From positions 62,001-126,000 of the forward strand of contig CAZMXP010000003.1 in the NCBI GenBank assembly GCA_964570285.1: a DNA stretch of 64,000 bases. Direction: 5' to 3'. Below are positions 1 through 8,064 of the stretch, piece after piece. Under the pieces are notes generated by a model. The model was given only the letters and a program-made list of their open reading frames with translations, had not been told where the DNA came from and did no database searches. Each line of letters opens with the position of its first letter. Position 1 is the stretch's first letter. A program made the position numbers and the translations under genes. Source of the DNA: CAZMXP01 sp964570285 (GTDB lineage: Bacteria; Planctomycetota; PLA2).

Positions 1-1
1 C

Positions 2-499
2 TTTAGGGCGAGGAACGCCCGGGACGGCGACGGCGACGGCGACGGCGAGTTCGGCCTGATCGCCGACCTGATGGCGAGGGCGCGCCCAGGCGAGCGCCGG
101 CCGACGATCCGCACCCCCCTTCTCAGCGGCCTCTCGTCGACTCCCGGCGGCGACTGGACACGGAACGGCTACCAGTTCCGGGCCTACCTGCCCGCAGAGG
201 ACGGCTCGCCCGTGGGGGACCACGAGGGCGCCCTCCGCATCGGCCTCGTGGACGGCGATCTCGCCGAGACGGTCCTCGTCGTCGTCGCGTGGCCCATCGC
301 GCGCTCCTCCACCGGTACGCGCGCCTTCCTGATGAACGCGTCGGGCCAGATCTGGCAGTGCTTCGAGGGGACCTACGGCGCCGCGAACGCGCCCCCCCCC
401 GACCTCTTCAACAGCCAGAAGGGCAATCTCGCCTCGCAGCCGATCGGGCTCGGCGAGACGCCGCGCGACGGCTGCCGCTGGCTCAAGCTCCGCGAGTAG
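2..499 (+). CDS. Pseudopilin-like protein, C-terminal part (5' truncated by window edge)
   Basis: The frame is open from the left edge, so the true start lies outside the window; the internal ATG at 71 is not needed. The visible 165 residues begin with an acidic DG repeat (four GGCGAC units at about 31-48), followed by a domain containing RNGYQFRAYLP, VVVAWP and RAFLMNASGQIWQ. This layout (an Asp-Gly-rich segment, then a GYxF strand, an AWP motif and a strand near a G-x-I) resembles the C-terminal domain of planctomycete type II secretion or pilin-like proteins. That family assignment is from memory of the pattern, not from a search. The hydrophobic N-terminal helix that would confirm a pilin is not in view. 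It is convergent with the zinc-ribbon gene downstream. Confidence 0.55.
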   Translation, partial: FRARNARDGDGDGDGEFGLIADLMARARPGERRPTIRTPLLSGLSSTPGGDWTRNGYQFRAYLPAEDGSPVGDHEGALRIGLVDGDLAETVLVVVAWPIARSSTGTRAFLMNASGQIWQCFEGTYGAANAPPPDLFNSQKGNLASQPIGLGETPRDGCRWLKLRE

Positions 500-589
500 G
501 CCGCGACGCGGCTTCACGCAAGCGCGGGCCCCTTCCCCCCCCGTGCCCCCCCCATTCGCGCGTCGGGACGCCGGGGCGTCGGGCTGCTC

Positions 590-766
590 CTACGCCGTCT
601 TGCGGGCCTGCTCGTCGCCGAGCGTCTTCTCGTACTCGGCGCGCTCCTCGAGGCGGCGGCCGCACTGCACGCAGTAGTAGTAGGTGCGCTCGTGCATGCG
701 CACGATCACATGTTGGGTCGTCCGGTGGCATGCCTGCCCGGCGCAGTAGTAGTTCGAGCCGTGCAT
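590..766 (-). CDS. Small zinc-ribbon-like protein (58 aa)
   Basis: Short basic protein with a paired-cysteine layout: CAGQAC near the N-terminus and CVQCGRR in the middle, suggesting a treble-clef or zinc-ribbon metal site. It ends in a charged tail. The ATG at 766 is chosen because a good Shine-Dalgarno site (GGAG, seven bases upstream) precedes it. The frame stays open further upstream but that segment has no such site and looks non-coding. It lies 55 bases downstream of the M48-like gene on the same strand and may be cotranscribed with it. Function unknown; a nucleic-acid or protein-binding role is only a guess from the fold. Confidence 0.6.
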   Translation of the reverse strand: MHGSNYYCAGQACHRTTQHVIVRMHERTYYYCVQCGRRLEERAEYEKTLGDEQARKTA

Positions 767-821
767 GATGTTTCTCCGATGCTGAGTCCAGGTGCTGTAT
801 CGACTTGCGCAGGCAAGGAGA

Positions 822-1490
822 TTACTGTCCTTTGCCGTACCCCTGCATCGAATGGCGTGCCGCGTGGCGGATGCGGCGAGAGAGCGAGGGGTAAAGCAGC
901 GATTCAGGCCTCGGAAGAAGCGACGCAACCTCTTTCAAGACAACAGGATACGTAGGAATGTGCCGGGCGGCTAGCCCGTCGGCGGCGAGTTCGGTGGCGC
1001 GGGCGAGGGGGATGCCGGCGAGCGAAAACGGAGACACGATGGCGTAGAAAAGGGGCACCCGGCGTGCGAGTCCGATCAGCAGGCGGAGCGGTCCGTCGGT
1101 GAAGGGCTCCCAGCGGAGGTCGCCCAGCGCGACATGCGCCAGTTCGTGCGCGAGCACCGCCGCGTGGTGGCGGGCTTCGACGCCCTGCCCGAGCAGCAGG
1201 CCATAGCCGCGCAGGCCCGTGGCGACCACCGCCGAGGTCCAGCCCGGCAGCATCCGCACATAGGTGGGTGGCGCCAGCCCCATGCCGTCCGCGAGCAGGC
1301 GGGCGGCGTCGCGCAACTCCTTCGGCGCCTCCTCCGCGGGCGGCGAGCGGCGGCACCCCCACACGCTGAGGGCAAAGAGCGCTGCGGCGATGGCACCCGC
1401 CACCCCCGGCGAGGCCCCCAGCAGCAGGGGCATGCCGGCAAAGACCGCGACATTGATCAGGAGCGCCCCGGCGCGGAGCAGCGCGATCAT
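822..1490 (-). CDS. M48-like membrane metallopeptidase
   Basis: Protein of 222 residues with two hydrophobic N-terminal segments (about 1-45), a PPTYVRMLPGWTSAVV stretch like the substrate-proximal strand of M48 peptidases, and the zinc motif HELAH (His115, Glu116, His119). A downstream TELAAD supplies the likely third zinc ligand. A further hydrophobic segment follows the active site. This matches short HtpX/M48-like peptidases that act on membrane or periplasmic proteins; the substrate is unknown. Its ATG overlaps the TGA stop of pcm by four bases (ATGA), so translation is probably coupled to pcm. The much longer open frame on this strand to 2915 is a GC-driven artefact running through pcm and the glycosyltransferase. 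Confidence 0.75.
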   Translation of the reverse strand: MIALLRAGALLINVAVFAGMPLLLGASPGVAGAIAAALFALSVWGCRRSPPAEEAPKELRDAARLLADGMGLAPPTYVRMLPGWTSAVVATGLRGYGLLLGQGVEARHHAAVLAHELAHVALGDLRWEPFTDGPLRLLIGLARRVPLFYAIVSPFSLAGIPLARATELAADGLAARHIPTYPVVLKEVASLLPRPESLLYPSLSRRIRHAARHSMQGYGKGQ

Positions 1491-2128
1491 CCCGCGTGCT
1501 GGCCGGTGAGCGGCACGAAGCGCACCGGGGCGCCGAGGCTCCTCCGGAACCGGTTGCCGGTGCGCTCGATGACGAGCAGCCGCTGTTCGTCGTCGCCGAC
1601 CGGCGCGACGAGGCGACCGCCATCGCGCAGTTGGCGAACCAGGGGGGCGGGGACCTCGCGCTTCGGGGCGGCCGTCACGACGATCGCGTCGAAGGGGCCC
1701 ACGCCCGCCCAGCCCTCGGCGCCGTCGCCGTAGCGGCAGAGCACGCGGTCGTAGCGGAGCCGCGCGAGCGTCTCGGCGGCGCGGCGCGCGATCGGCTCGA
1801 CGATCTCGATGGTGTAGACGCGGTCGGCGATCTCGGCAAGGACCGCCGCCTGATAGCCCGAGCCGGTCCCGATCTCGAGCACGTTCTCGCCCCCGCGAAG
1901 CTCGCAGAGCTGGACGAGCAGCGCGACGACATAGGGCTGGCTGATCGTCTGCCGGTGGCCGATCGGGAGCGGCCGGTCCTCGTAGGCGTGCGCGCGCTCC
2001 TCCGGCGGCACGAACTCGTGGCGCGGCACGGTCCGCATCGCGGAGAGGATCTCCGGCTCGCGGATGCCGCGGGCTTCGATCGTCCGGGCCACCATCTCCA
2101 GCCGTTGCTTCCGCTCGGGGGCGCTCAC
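1487..2128 (-). CDS. pcm: Protein-L-isoaspartate O-methyltransferase
   Basis: A 213-residue protein with the family's hallmarks: the N-terminal VARTIEARGIREPEILSAM helix pair, VPRHEFVPPE, the PLPIGHRQTISQPYVVA substrate loop, SAM motif I VLEIGTGSGYQAAVLAEI, and IVVTAAP. It transfers a methyl group from S-adenosylmethionine to isoaspartyl residues in aged proteins as the first step of repair. Start is GTG at 2128; no strong Shine-Dalgarno site is seen. It is divergent from the GT21-like gene and is followed by an ATGA-coupled M48-like peptidase. Repair and proteolysis of damaged protein together would make sense, but that link is inference. Confidence 0.9.
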   Translation of the reverse strand: MSAPERKQRLEMVARTIEARGIREPEILSAMRTVPRHEFVPPEERAHAYEDRPLPIGHRQTISQPYVVALLVQLCELRGGENVLEIGTGSGYQAAVLAEIADRVYTIEIVEPIARRAAETLARLRYDRVLCRYGDGAEGWAGVGPFDAIVVTAAPKREVPAPLVRQLRDGGRLVAPVGDDEQRLLVIERTGNRFRRSLGAPVRFVPLTGQHAG

Positions 2129-2162
2129 GCCCCACTAGCGTATCAATCCTCAGCCGCGCGCG

Positions 2163-2168
2163 CATAAT
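2163..2168 (+). promoter_or_regulatory. Possible -10 box (CATAAT) of a near-leaderless transcript
   Basis: CATAAT lies eight bases before the ATG of the GT21-like gene at 2177, which would give a leader of only about three bases. No clear -35 hexamer is seen. Confidence 0.35.
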
Positions 2169-2176
2169 GCTTCCGC

Positions 2177-3307
2177 ATGAGCCCGCTCGCGATCGCCGCC
2201 CTCGTGACGGGCGCGCTCGCCGTCGGGCGGCTGCTCTTCTCCTGCGTGCTGCTCGCGCGCCACCTGCGCCGCTCGCGGGTCGCGTCGATCCCGCCCGGGC
2301 CGACGCCCCCGATCTCGCTGCTGAAGCCGCTCTACGGCGACGAGCCCGGACTTGCCGAGAACCTCGTTGCCACGCTGCGGCAGAACTACCCGGCCTTCGA
2401 GGTGCTCTGGCTCCACGAGCGGCCGGACGATCCGGCGCTGGCGGCGGTGGACCGGGCCGAGGCCGCCGTGCCGGACGTGCCGTGCCGGCGGGTCGGCGGA
2501 CGCGCGGCCGGCGCGGCCAACCCCAAGGTCGGGGTGTTGATGGTGGGGGCTCCGGGGGCCCGGTATGAACTGCTCGCCAGCGCCGACTCCGACGTGCGCC
2601 CCGATCCGCTCTACCTGCGCGACATCGCCAACGGCCTCGCCGGGGCGGACGCCGTCTCCTTCCTGCCCGTCCTGTTCGGCATGAAGACCCTCGGAGGACG
2701 CCTCGTCGGCCTGCTGCTCGACATCGAGGGGGTGCTGACGGTGCTGCTGACGCGCGGGCAGGTGACGACCGGCGCGACGATCGGCGTGCGACGCGAGGCG
2801 CTCGAGGCGATCGGAGGATACGCCGCGGTGAAGGACGAGATCGCCGACGACTACGCGCTCGGCGTGGCGCTGCGGCGCGCGGGACGGACGATCGTGCTCG
2901 CCCGGCGCGCCGCACGCATGCATGCGCCCGGCGGCACGCTGCGCGAGACGATGCGCTCCTGGGGGCGGTGGACGCGCACCGTGCGCGCCGCGGCCCCGCG
3001 CTTCCACTGGGCGCATCTGCCCTTCGCGTTCGCCCCTCTGCTGTGCGCGGCCGCCCTCGCCACGAGGCACTGGCGGATGGCCGCCGCCCTCCTCGTCGCG
3101 CACACCCTGCTGCGCGCCTGCGTCGCGCTGGCCGTGGATCTGCGCTTCTGCCGCGACGGCTCGCTGCGGCGCGCGATCCCGCTCCTGCCGCTGCTCTGGC
3201 TCTTCGAGCCGTTCGGCTGGCTCGTCGGCACCTTCGGCAGGACGATTGTCTGGCGCGGGCGGCGTTACCGGCTCTCCGGGGCGCGTGCTACGCTCGTGGA
3301 ACGGTGA
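2177..3307 (+). CDS. GT21-family (ceramide glucosyltransferase/HpnI-like) glycosyltransferase
   Basis: Membrane protein of 376 residues: an N-terminal transmembrane helix, then a GT-A domain with PPISLLKPLYGDEP, the donor-binding DSDVRPDPLYL and the acceptor/catalytic DDYALG, then SWGRWTRTVRA, which corresponds to the (Q/R)xxRW motif of processive GT2/GT21 enzymes, and several C-terminal helices. GT21 enzymes transfer a sugar from a UDP-sugar to a lipid (ceramide, or hopanoid-linked acceptors for HpnI). The lipid acceptor here cannot be read from sequence. It is first in a tight unit with trpS (four-base gap) and tryptophan dioxygenase, which have no obvious functional link to it. Confidence 0.75.
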   Translation: MSPLAIAALVTGALAVGRLLFSCVLLARHLRRSRVASIPPGPTPPISLLKPLYGDEPGLAENLVATLRQNYPAFEVLWLHERPDDPALAAVDRAEAAVPDVPCRRVGGRAAGAANPKVGVLMVGAPGARYELLASADSDVRPDPLYLRDIANGLAGADAVSFLPVLFGMKTLGGRLVGLLLDIEGVLTVLLTRGQVTTGATIGVRREALEAIGGYAAVKDEIADDYALGVALRRAGRTIVLARRAARMHAPGGTLRETMRSWGRWTRTVRAAAPRFHWAHLPFAFAPLLCAAALATRHWRMAAALLVAHTLLRACVALAVDLRFCRDGSLRRAIPLLPLLWLFEPFGWLVGTFGRTIVWRGRRYRLSGARATLVER

Positions 3308-3311
3308 CCGC

Positions 3312-4286
3312 TTGAGGAAGACCGTCCTCTCCCTCTGCCGCGCGACGGGGATCCTCCACCTCGGCAACTACCTCGGCGCCGTCCGCGACTTCGTCGCGCT
3401 CGGCGCGGACCCGCGCTACGACTGCTTCTTCGGCATCGCCGACCTGCATGCGCTGACGAGCCAGCGCGACGCGGGTTCGCTGCGCGCCTCGTCGCTCGCG
3501 GTCGCGCGCGACTACCTCGCGGCGGGACTCGATCCGGCGCGCACGGCGCTCTTCCGGCAGTCGGACGTGCCGGAGACGAGCGAACTCTTCTGGCTGCTCT
3601 GCAACGTGACGAGCGCGGGCGAGCTGCAGCGGAGCAAGACGTTCAAGGAGATGAGCGACAAGCAGCCCGAGAACGTCAACGCCGGCCTGCTGACCTACCC
3701 GGTCCTGATGGCCGCCGACATCCTCGGGCCGCAGGCGGACCTCGTCCCGGTGGGCGAGGACCAGGAGGCCCACCTCGAGATGGCGCGCAACATCGCGAAG
3801 CGGTTCAACCACCACTTCGGCGACGTGTTCCGGCTGCCGGACCCCTTCCGGAAGACGATGATCCGCGTGCCCGGCCTCGACGGCAAGGGCAAGATGTCGA
3901 AGAGCGACGGGAACGGATTCCCGATCGCCGCCTCGCCCGACGAGATCTGGGAGAAGCTGCGCCCGGCCTACACCGATCCTGCGCGCCAGCGGCGAACCGA
4001 CCCGGGCAACCCCGAGATCTGCCCGATCGGCCAGATCCACCGCCTCGTCTCCGCGCCGGCCGAGGTCGCGCGCATCGAGGAGGGATGTCGCACCGCGGGC
4101 ATCGGCTGCATCGACTGCAAGCGCTCGCTGCACGGCACGGTGACGACCCTGCTCGCCCCGCTGCGGGAGCGCCACGCGCGCCTCACCGACGGCGATGTCG
4201 AAGCCGCGCTGGCGCAGGGGGCGCGACGCACGCGCGAACGGGTCCGCGGGACGCTCGCGCTCGCGAAGGAGCGGATGGGCCTGTGA
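3312..4286 (+). CDS. trpS: Tryptophanyl-tRNA synthetase (probable Fe-S type)
   Basis: A 324-residue class I synthetase with the HIGH-equivalent GILHLGNYLGA near the N-terminus and GKMSKSDGN as the KMSKS loop. It charges tRNA-Trp. The start is TTG at 3312, four bases after the upstream stop; it restores the usual N-terminus (x-K-T-V-L-S). The usual GxQPTG segment is changed to LCRATG. The C-terminal domain has four cysteines spaced C-x21-C-x6-C-x2-C, ending GCIDCK. This is close to the [4Fe-4S] site of the Thermotoga enzyme (C-x22-C-x6-C-x2-C, from memory), so this is likely a cluster-bearing TrpRS. Its TGA overlaps the GTG start of the tryptophan dioxygenase gene. Confidence 0.92.
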   Translation: MRKTVLSLCRATGILHLGNYLGAVRDFVALGADPRYDCFFGIADLHALTSQRDAGSLRASSLAVARDYLAAGLDPARTALFRQSDVPETSELFWLLCNVTSAGELQRSKTFKEMSDKQPENVNAGLLTYPVLMAADILGPQADLVPVGEDQEAHLEMARNIAKRFNHHFGDVFRLPDPFRKTMIRVPGLDGKGKMSKSDGNGFPIAASPDEIWEKLRPAYTDPARQRRTDPGNPEICPIGQIHRLVSAPAEVARIEEGCRTAGIGCIDCKRSLHGTVTTLLAPLRERHARLTDGDVEAALAQGARRTRERVRGTLALAKERMGL

Positions 4287-5323
4287 GCGGACAACTCTCC
4301 TACGGCGCCTATCTCAACCTCGCGAAGCTGCTCTCGGCGCAGGACCCGCCCGGTCCCGCCGGTCCCCCGCGCCCCCTCCATCACCACGACGAGATGCTCT
4401 TCATCGTGGTGCACCAGGTCTACGAGCTCTGGTTCAAGCAGGTGATCCACGAACTCGTGCGCGTGCGCGACCTCGTGCGCAAGGAACCGGTGCCCGAGTC
4501 GGACGTGCAGAAGGTGGTCGAGGCCTTCCAGCGCGTGCACCGCATCCAGCGCATGCTGGTCGACCAGCTCGGCGTCATCGAGACGATGAGCCCCGTGGAC
4601 TTCCTCGCGTTCCGCGATCAGCTCGGGCCCGCGAGCGGCTTCCAGTCGGCGCAGTTCCGGGAGATGGAGATCCTCGCGGGCCTCCCGGACGGCGTGCGGT
4701 ACGAGTACGAGGGCGCCTCCTTCGAGCGCCGCTTCGGCCCGGAGCAGGTGCGCAGGTTCGCCGAGCTGCGCGCGCAGCCGTCGCTCCGCGCCGCCCTGGA
4801 CACGTGGCTCGCACGCACGCCCATCGAGGAGGGGTTCGTCGACACCTATCTCGCCGCCTTCGACGGCTACGTCGACTCCCAGCGGCGGCTGCACGAGGCC
4901 AACGTGCAGCTCACGGGGGAGGAGCGGGCGAAGACGCTCGCGCGCCTCGACCAGTACCGCGCCGCCTGTCTCGCCTTCCTTCGCGGCGAGCGGGCGGGCA
5001 TCCACGCGGCCTGCCTCTTCATCGCGGCCTACCGCGAGGAGCCCCTGCTGCACCTGCCCAACCGCTTCCTCGATTCGCTGCTCGAGTTCGAGGAGCTCTG
5101 GCGCCTCTGGCGCTTCCGGCACGCGCGCATGGTCGAGCGGATGATCGGCCTGCGGGTGGGCACGGGGGGGTCGAGCGGGGTCGACTATCTGGACGCCACG
5201 GCGGGGAACCGCTACCGCATCTTCACGGTCATCCTCGAGTCGCGCTCCTTCCTGATCCCGCGCCGCCTCCTCCCCGACCTCAGGGACCGCCGCCGGTACG
5301 GGTTCGCCCGGGATCTGGGCTGA
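4283..5323 (+). CDS. kynA: Tryptophan 2,3-dioxygenase
   Basis: A 346-residue heme enzyme that opens the indole ring of L-tryptophan to N-formylkynurenine. Recognised by YGAYLNLAKLLSAQ, HHHDEMLFIVVHQVYELWFKQ, the GPASGFQSAQFRE segment and GTGGSSGVDYLDAT, all standard for the family. The start is GTG at 4283 overlapping the trpS stop (GTGA), implying coupled translation. Coupling the enzyme that destroys free tryptophan to the one that loads it on tRNA is unusual. No kynureninase or formamidase gene is seen nearby, so the rest of the pathway must be elsewhere or absent. Confidence 0.93.
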   Translation: MSGQLSYGAYLNLAKLLSAQDPPGPAGPPRPLHHHDEMLFIVVHQVYELWFKQVIHELVRVRDLVRKEPVPESDVQKVVEAFQRVHRIQRMLVDQLGVIETMSPVDFLAFRDQLGPASGFQSAQFREMEILAGLPDGVRYEYEGASFERRFGPEQVRRFAELRAQPSLRAALDTWLARTPIEEGFVDTYLAAFDGYVDSQRRLHEANVQLTGEERAKTLARLDQYRAACLAFLRGERAGIHAACLFIAAYREEPLLHLPNRFLDSLLEFEELWRLWRFRHARMVERMIGLRVGTGGSSGVDYLDATAGNRYRIFTVILESRSFLIPRRLLPDLRDRRRYGFARDLG

Positions 5324-5455
5324 CCCCCCCCTTCAGTTCGGAGGGCGCCTTGCCGATGCCCAATAGGCAGGGTGGGCCCCCAACCGGTCGCCGGTCGCCG
5401 CGTGGTCGCGGAACCGGGGGCGCTCCCGAGCGGGACTTGAGAGGAGAATTCGGAC

Positions 5456-6184
5456 ATGAAGCGCATCGGACTCGGCGCGTTCGCCCTGGGCGTCGCCACG
5501 CTGTGCATCGGGTGCAGGAGCGAGGCCTACCTCAACGCCATCTTCGCGCGGGCGAGCACGCTCTCCGCATCGCCCGAGTACGCGATCGGGAGCGGGGACC
5601 GCATCACGATCCGCGTCCTCGGCCAGAGCGAGTTCTCGATCACGGACTCCGTCCGGCCGGACGGGAAGGTGAGCTTCCCCGAGCACGGCGACATCCACGT
5701 GGGCGGGAAGACGACCGCGGCCGTGCGCGTCGAGCTCGAAGAGGCGTTCAAGCAGACGCTCGGGCTCAAGAACCCGCGCGTCTACGTCGCGGTGAACGAC
5801 TTCGACAGCAAGTACGTCACCGTGCTCGGCGAGGTGGTCCGCCCCGGCCGCTACCGCTACCGCGGCGACATGCGCGTGACCGACCTTCTCGGCACGGCGA
5901 TCGGCGTGAACAACAGCGGCGCGCCCAACCGCGCGCTGCTCTTCCGCGAGATCGACGGCGCGACGAAGGTCTACCACGTCCACCTGAACGACTATTTCGA
6001 GAAGGCCGACTTCACGACGGACTTCTACCTGCGTCCTGGCGATGTCGTCTTCGTGCCCAAGCACGGCTTCGCGATCGTCGCGGACGGGATCCGCAAGGTG
6101 ATGTCGCCCATCACCGCGATCACGGAATCGGTGGGGCTCGGGGCCCGGACCGTCGACCTCTTCGTGCCGGTCTCGCCGGAGTAG
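5456..6184 (+). CDS. Polysaccharide export (Wza-type) lipoprotein
   Basis: A 242-residue protein with a lipoprotein-like signal peptide ending CIGC (a non-ideal lipobox because Cys is at -3), then a polysaccharide biosynthesis/export domain (YAIGSGDRITIRVLGQSEFS, VRPDGKVSFPEHGDI) and a SLBB-type repeat (VTVLGEVVRPGRYRYRGDMRVTD). It ends with LRPGDVVFVPKHG. Such proteins form the outer-membrane channel for exopolysaccharide. Start ATG is supported by GAGAGGAG about nine bases upstream. No polymerase or chain-length gene adjoins it; the other polysaccharide genes of the window are at 57-64 kb. A strong terminator hairpin follows. Confidence 0.85.
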   Translation: MKRIGLGAFALGVATLCIGCRSEAYLNAIFARASTLSASPEYAIGSGDRITIRVLGQSEFSITDSVRPDGKVSFPEHGDIHVGGKTTAAVRVELEEAFKQTLGLKNPRVYVAVNDFDSKYVTVLGEVVRPGRYRYRGDMRVTDLLGTAIGVNNSGAPNRALLFREIDGATKVYHVHLNDYFEKADFTTDFYLRPGDVVFVPKHGFAIVADGIRKVMSPITAITESVGLGARTVDLFVPVSPE

Positions 6185-6220
6185 CGCTCTCCCGCTTCGC
6201 TTCCCAGGGCCACGGGGCCA

Positions 6221-6266
6221 CCGGGCGCGCCCCCGCTGCGGCGGGGCGCGCCCGGAGTCGTTTCAG
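6221..6266 (+). terminator. Strong hairpin terminator after the export lipoprotein gene
   Basis: A perfect 13-bp stem (CCGGGCGCGCCCC at 6221-6233 with its complement at 6243-6255) is followed by AGTCGTTTCAG. The T-run is weak, so termination may be partial. Confidence 0.6.
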
Positions 6267-6330
6267 TCCGGGAGGGCGTCCCGCAATGGGACTCAGGCGC
6301 GCGCCTTCGAAGGTCGATGGGGAGGCGGAT

Positions 6331-8064
6331 ATGTCCCTGCCCGCCGAAGCGGCGCCCCCCGCGCGCGACACCGTGCGCGTCGGCGCCCTCGAAATCGACC
6401 GGGCGCCGGTGACCAACGGGCGCTACGCCGCCTTCGTCGCCGCCACGGTGCACCGCGCGCCGGCCTACTGGCCCCGCGGGGAGTGCCCGGCGAGCCTCCG
6501 CGACCACCCGGTCGTCGGCGTGGACTTCTTCGACGCGATGGCGTTTGCGCTCTGGGCGAAGGGGCGCCTCCCCACCGAACGCGAGTGGGTGCTCGCCTCG
6601 GGCCTCGCGGCGCCCTCGGCCTACGTCTGGGGCAACGACTTCGAGGCCTCGCGGTGCAACACCGTGCGCAGCGGCCAGAAAGGCACGACGCCCGTCGGCG
6701 CCTTCGCAGGGGGCGTCGCGCCGAGCGGCTGCGTCGATCTCTGCGGGAACGTCTGGGAGATGACCTGCACGCCCTACCCCCGGGACGAGGAGTCGGTCAT
6801 CGTGAAGGGCGGCTCCTGGTACGACTACCCGGCGCACGCGCGCCTCGAGACGCGATTCCGCGCGCGCGTGCATCGCGCGGGCAACACCGTGGGCTTCCGC
6901 CTCGTCTACGGCGGCCCGGTGGGCCTGCCGGCGTTCCTCGGCCCGGACCTCGTCGCGCGGTGCATCGCCCACCGGCGCACGGCGACCGCGATCGCCGCGG
7001 ACGACGAGGCGTCGCCCGAGTTCGACGACGTGCTGAGCGAGCTGCGTTCCGAGGCCGCGGAGATGCTGCCGGGCCTCGAGGCCCCCCTCGACGACGACCT
7101 CGGGGACGTCGAGGAGATCCTCGGCTTCTTCGACGCGGCCGACCGCGCGCCGCTGCCCCCCGCCGGGGGCGACGCTCCGCGCGACAAAACGCAAGCGCTC
7201 GAACGGCTGGAGGGCATCCTCGACCGCGTGCACGCCTTCGCGTCCGCCCACCCCCGCGCGCTGATGGGCGCGCTGGCCGCGGCCGTGCTGCTCGTGGCCA
7301 CCCTGCTCTGGGGCAGCGCGTCGGCAGACTCGGACCGGGGCCGCGCCCGCTCCACGGAGGTCGCCCTGCGCGACGCTCCCGATCCGGAACTCGTGCGGCA
7401 TGCCGGAGGCCCCATCATGATCGTGAAGGAGGCGCCGCCGGCGCGGACCGGGGGCGCCGGCTCCCCGCGCGCTGCCGAGCAGCACGAACCGATGACGCGC
7501 ATGCCTCCGCCGGACCAGGCGATGGCGGACATCCTGCAGGGCTCCGCGGAGAAGCGCGAAGAGGGCGAGCGCTACTTCATCGACCATCCCGAGATCGCGC
7601 GGGACCGCGTCGAGTGGGCGCTCACCGCGGAGATCGACGCCGAGGCGAAGGCCTCGCTCCGCTATGTGCTCGCCGCCCTCGAGGAGAGCGTGCCCGCCGC
7701 GGGCTCCCCCGAGGCGGTGAGCGCTCCGCCCCGCGAGGGGCTCGTCTTCTTCGTGGACAAGATCAGCGGAACGGTCAGCGAGGGGCTCGCGATGGTGCGG
7801 CGCACCGCGAAGGCGGAGGGGCTGCCCCTCACGGTGGTCTACGCCGGGGACGGCGACGGCTATGCGCTGCTCGACACCCACGGGCACTTCCTCACCGGCA
7901 CGCGCTACTACGTCGACCGGGACCGCCGGCTCGCCCGGCGCCTCGGCACGACCGGCACGCCCGCGGTCGCCGGCCTCGACGCCGACGGCCGCGTCGCGTT
8001 CCTGCATGTCGGCCCTCTGGAGCGCGCCGCGCTCGCGCAGAAGGTCACGACGCTGCAACGGTGA
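6331..8064 (+). CDS. FGE-like domain + transmembrane helix + thioredoxin-like domain protein
   Basis: A 577-residue protein in three parts. Residues about 8-200 form a sulfatase-modifying-factor (FGE)-like domain (EIDRAPVTNGRYAAFV, GRLPTEREWVLAS, CVDLCGNVWEM, VKGGSW, NTVGFRLV). A linker and one transmembrane helix (about 312-330) follow. From about residue 470 there is a thioredoxin-like fold with a cis-Pro-like GTTGTPAVAGLDADGRV but no CxxC. Planctomycete FGE-like domains are often adaptor or lectin-like modules rather than true oxidases, so no reaction is claimed. ATG 6331 is preferred over in-frame ATG 6286 because GGGGAGG stands about five bases upstream, although 6286 also has a purine-rich site. 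The 3' end overlaps the convergent DUF92 gene by 20 bases. Confidence 0.7.
   Translation: MSLPAEAAPPARDTVRVGALEIDRAPVTNGRYAAFVAATVHRAPAYWPRGECPASLRDHPVVGVDFFDAMAFALWAKGRLPTEREWVLASGLAAPSAYVWGNDFEASRCNTVRSGQKGTTPVGAFAGGVAPSGCVDLCGNVWEMTCTPYPRDEESVIVKGGSWYDYPAHARLETRFRARVHRAGNTVGFRLVYGGPVGLPAFLGPDLVARCIAHRRTATAIAADDEASPEFDDVLSELRSEAAEMLPGLEAPLDDDLGDVEEILGFFDAADRAPLPPAGGDAPRDKTQALERLEGILDRVHAFASAHPRALMGALAAAVLLVATLLWGSASADSDRGRARSTEVALRDAPDPELVRHAGGPIMIVKEAPPARTGGAGSPRAAEQHEPMTRMPPPDQAMADILQGSAEKREEGERYFIDHPEIARDRVEWALTAEIDAEAKASLRYVLAALEESVPAAGSPEAVSAPPREGLVFFVDKISGTVSEGLAMVRRTAKAEGLPLTVVYAGDGDGYALLDTHGHFLTGTRYYVDRDRRLARRLGTTGTPAVAGLDADGRVAFLHVGPLERAALAQKVTTLQR

Noticed and set aside
31..48. 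GGCGAC repeat as a tandem repeat or CRISPR-like unit
   Set aside because: It simply encodes an Asp-Gly run in the pseudopilin-like gene; no CRISPR repeats or spacers were seen anywhere in the window.
822..2915. A 697-codon minus-strand open frame spanning pcm and the GT21-like gene
   Set aside because: Its upstream part is Arg/Pro/Ala-rich nonsense antisense to the glycosyltransferase; only the last 222 codons (from 1490) show a protein family.
6025..8058. Long antisense frames opposite the FGE-like/thioredoxin-like gene
   Set aside because: Composition is His/Arg/Gly-rich with no motifs, as expected for the complement of GC-rich codons.
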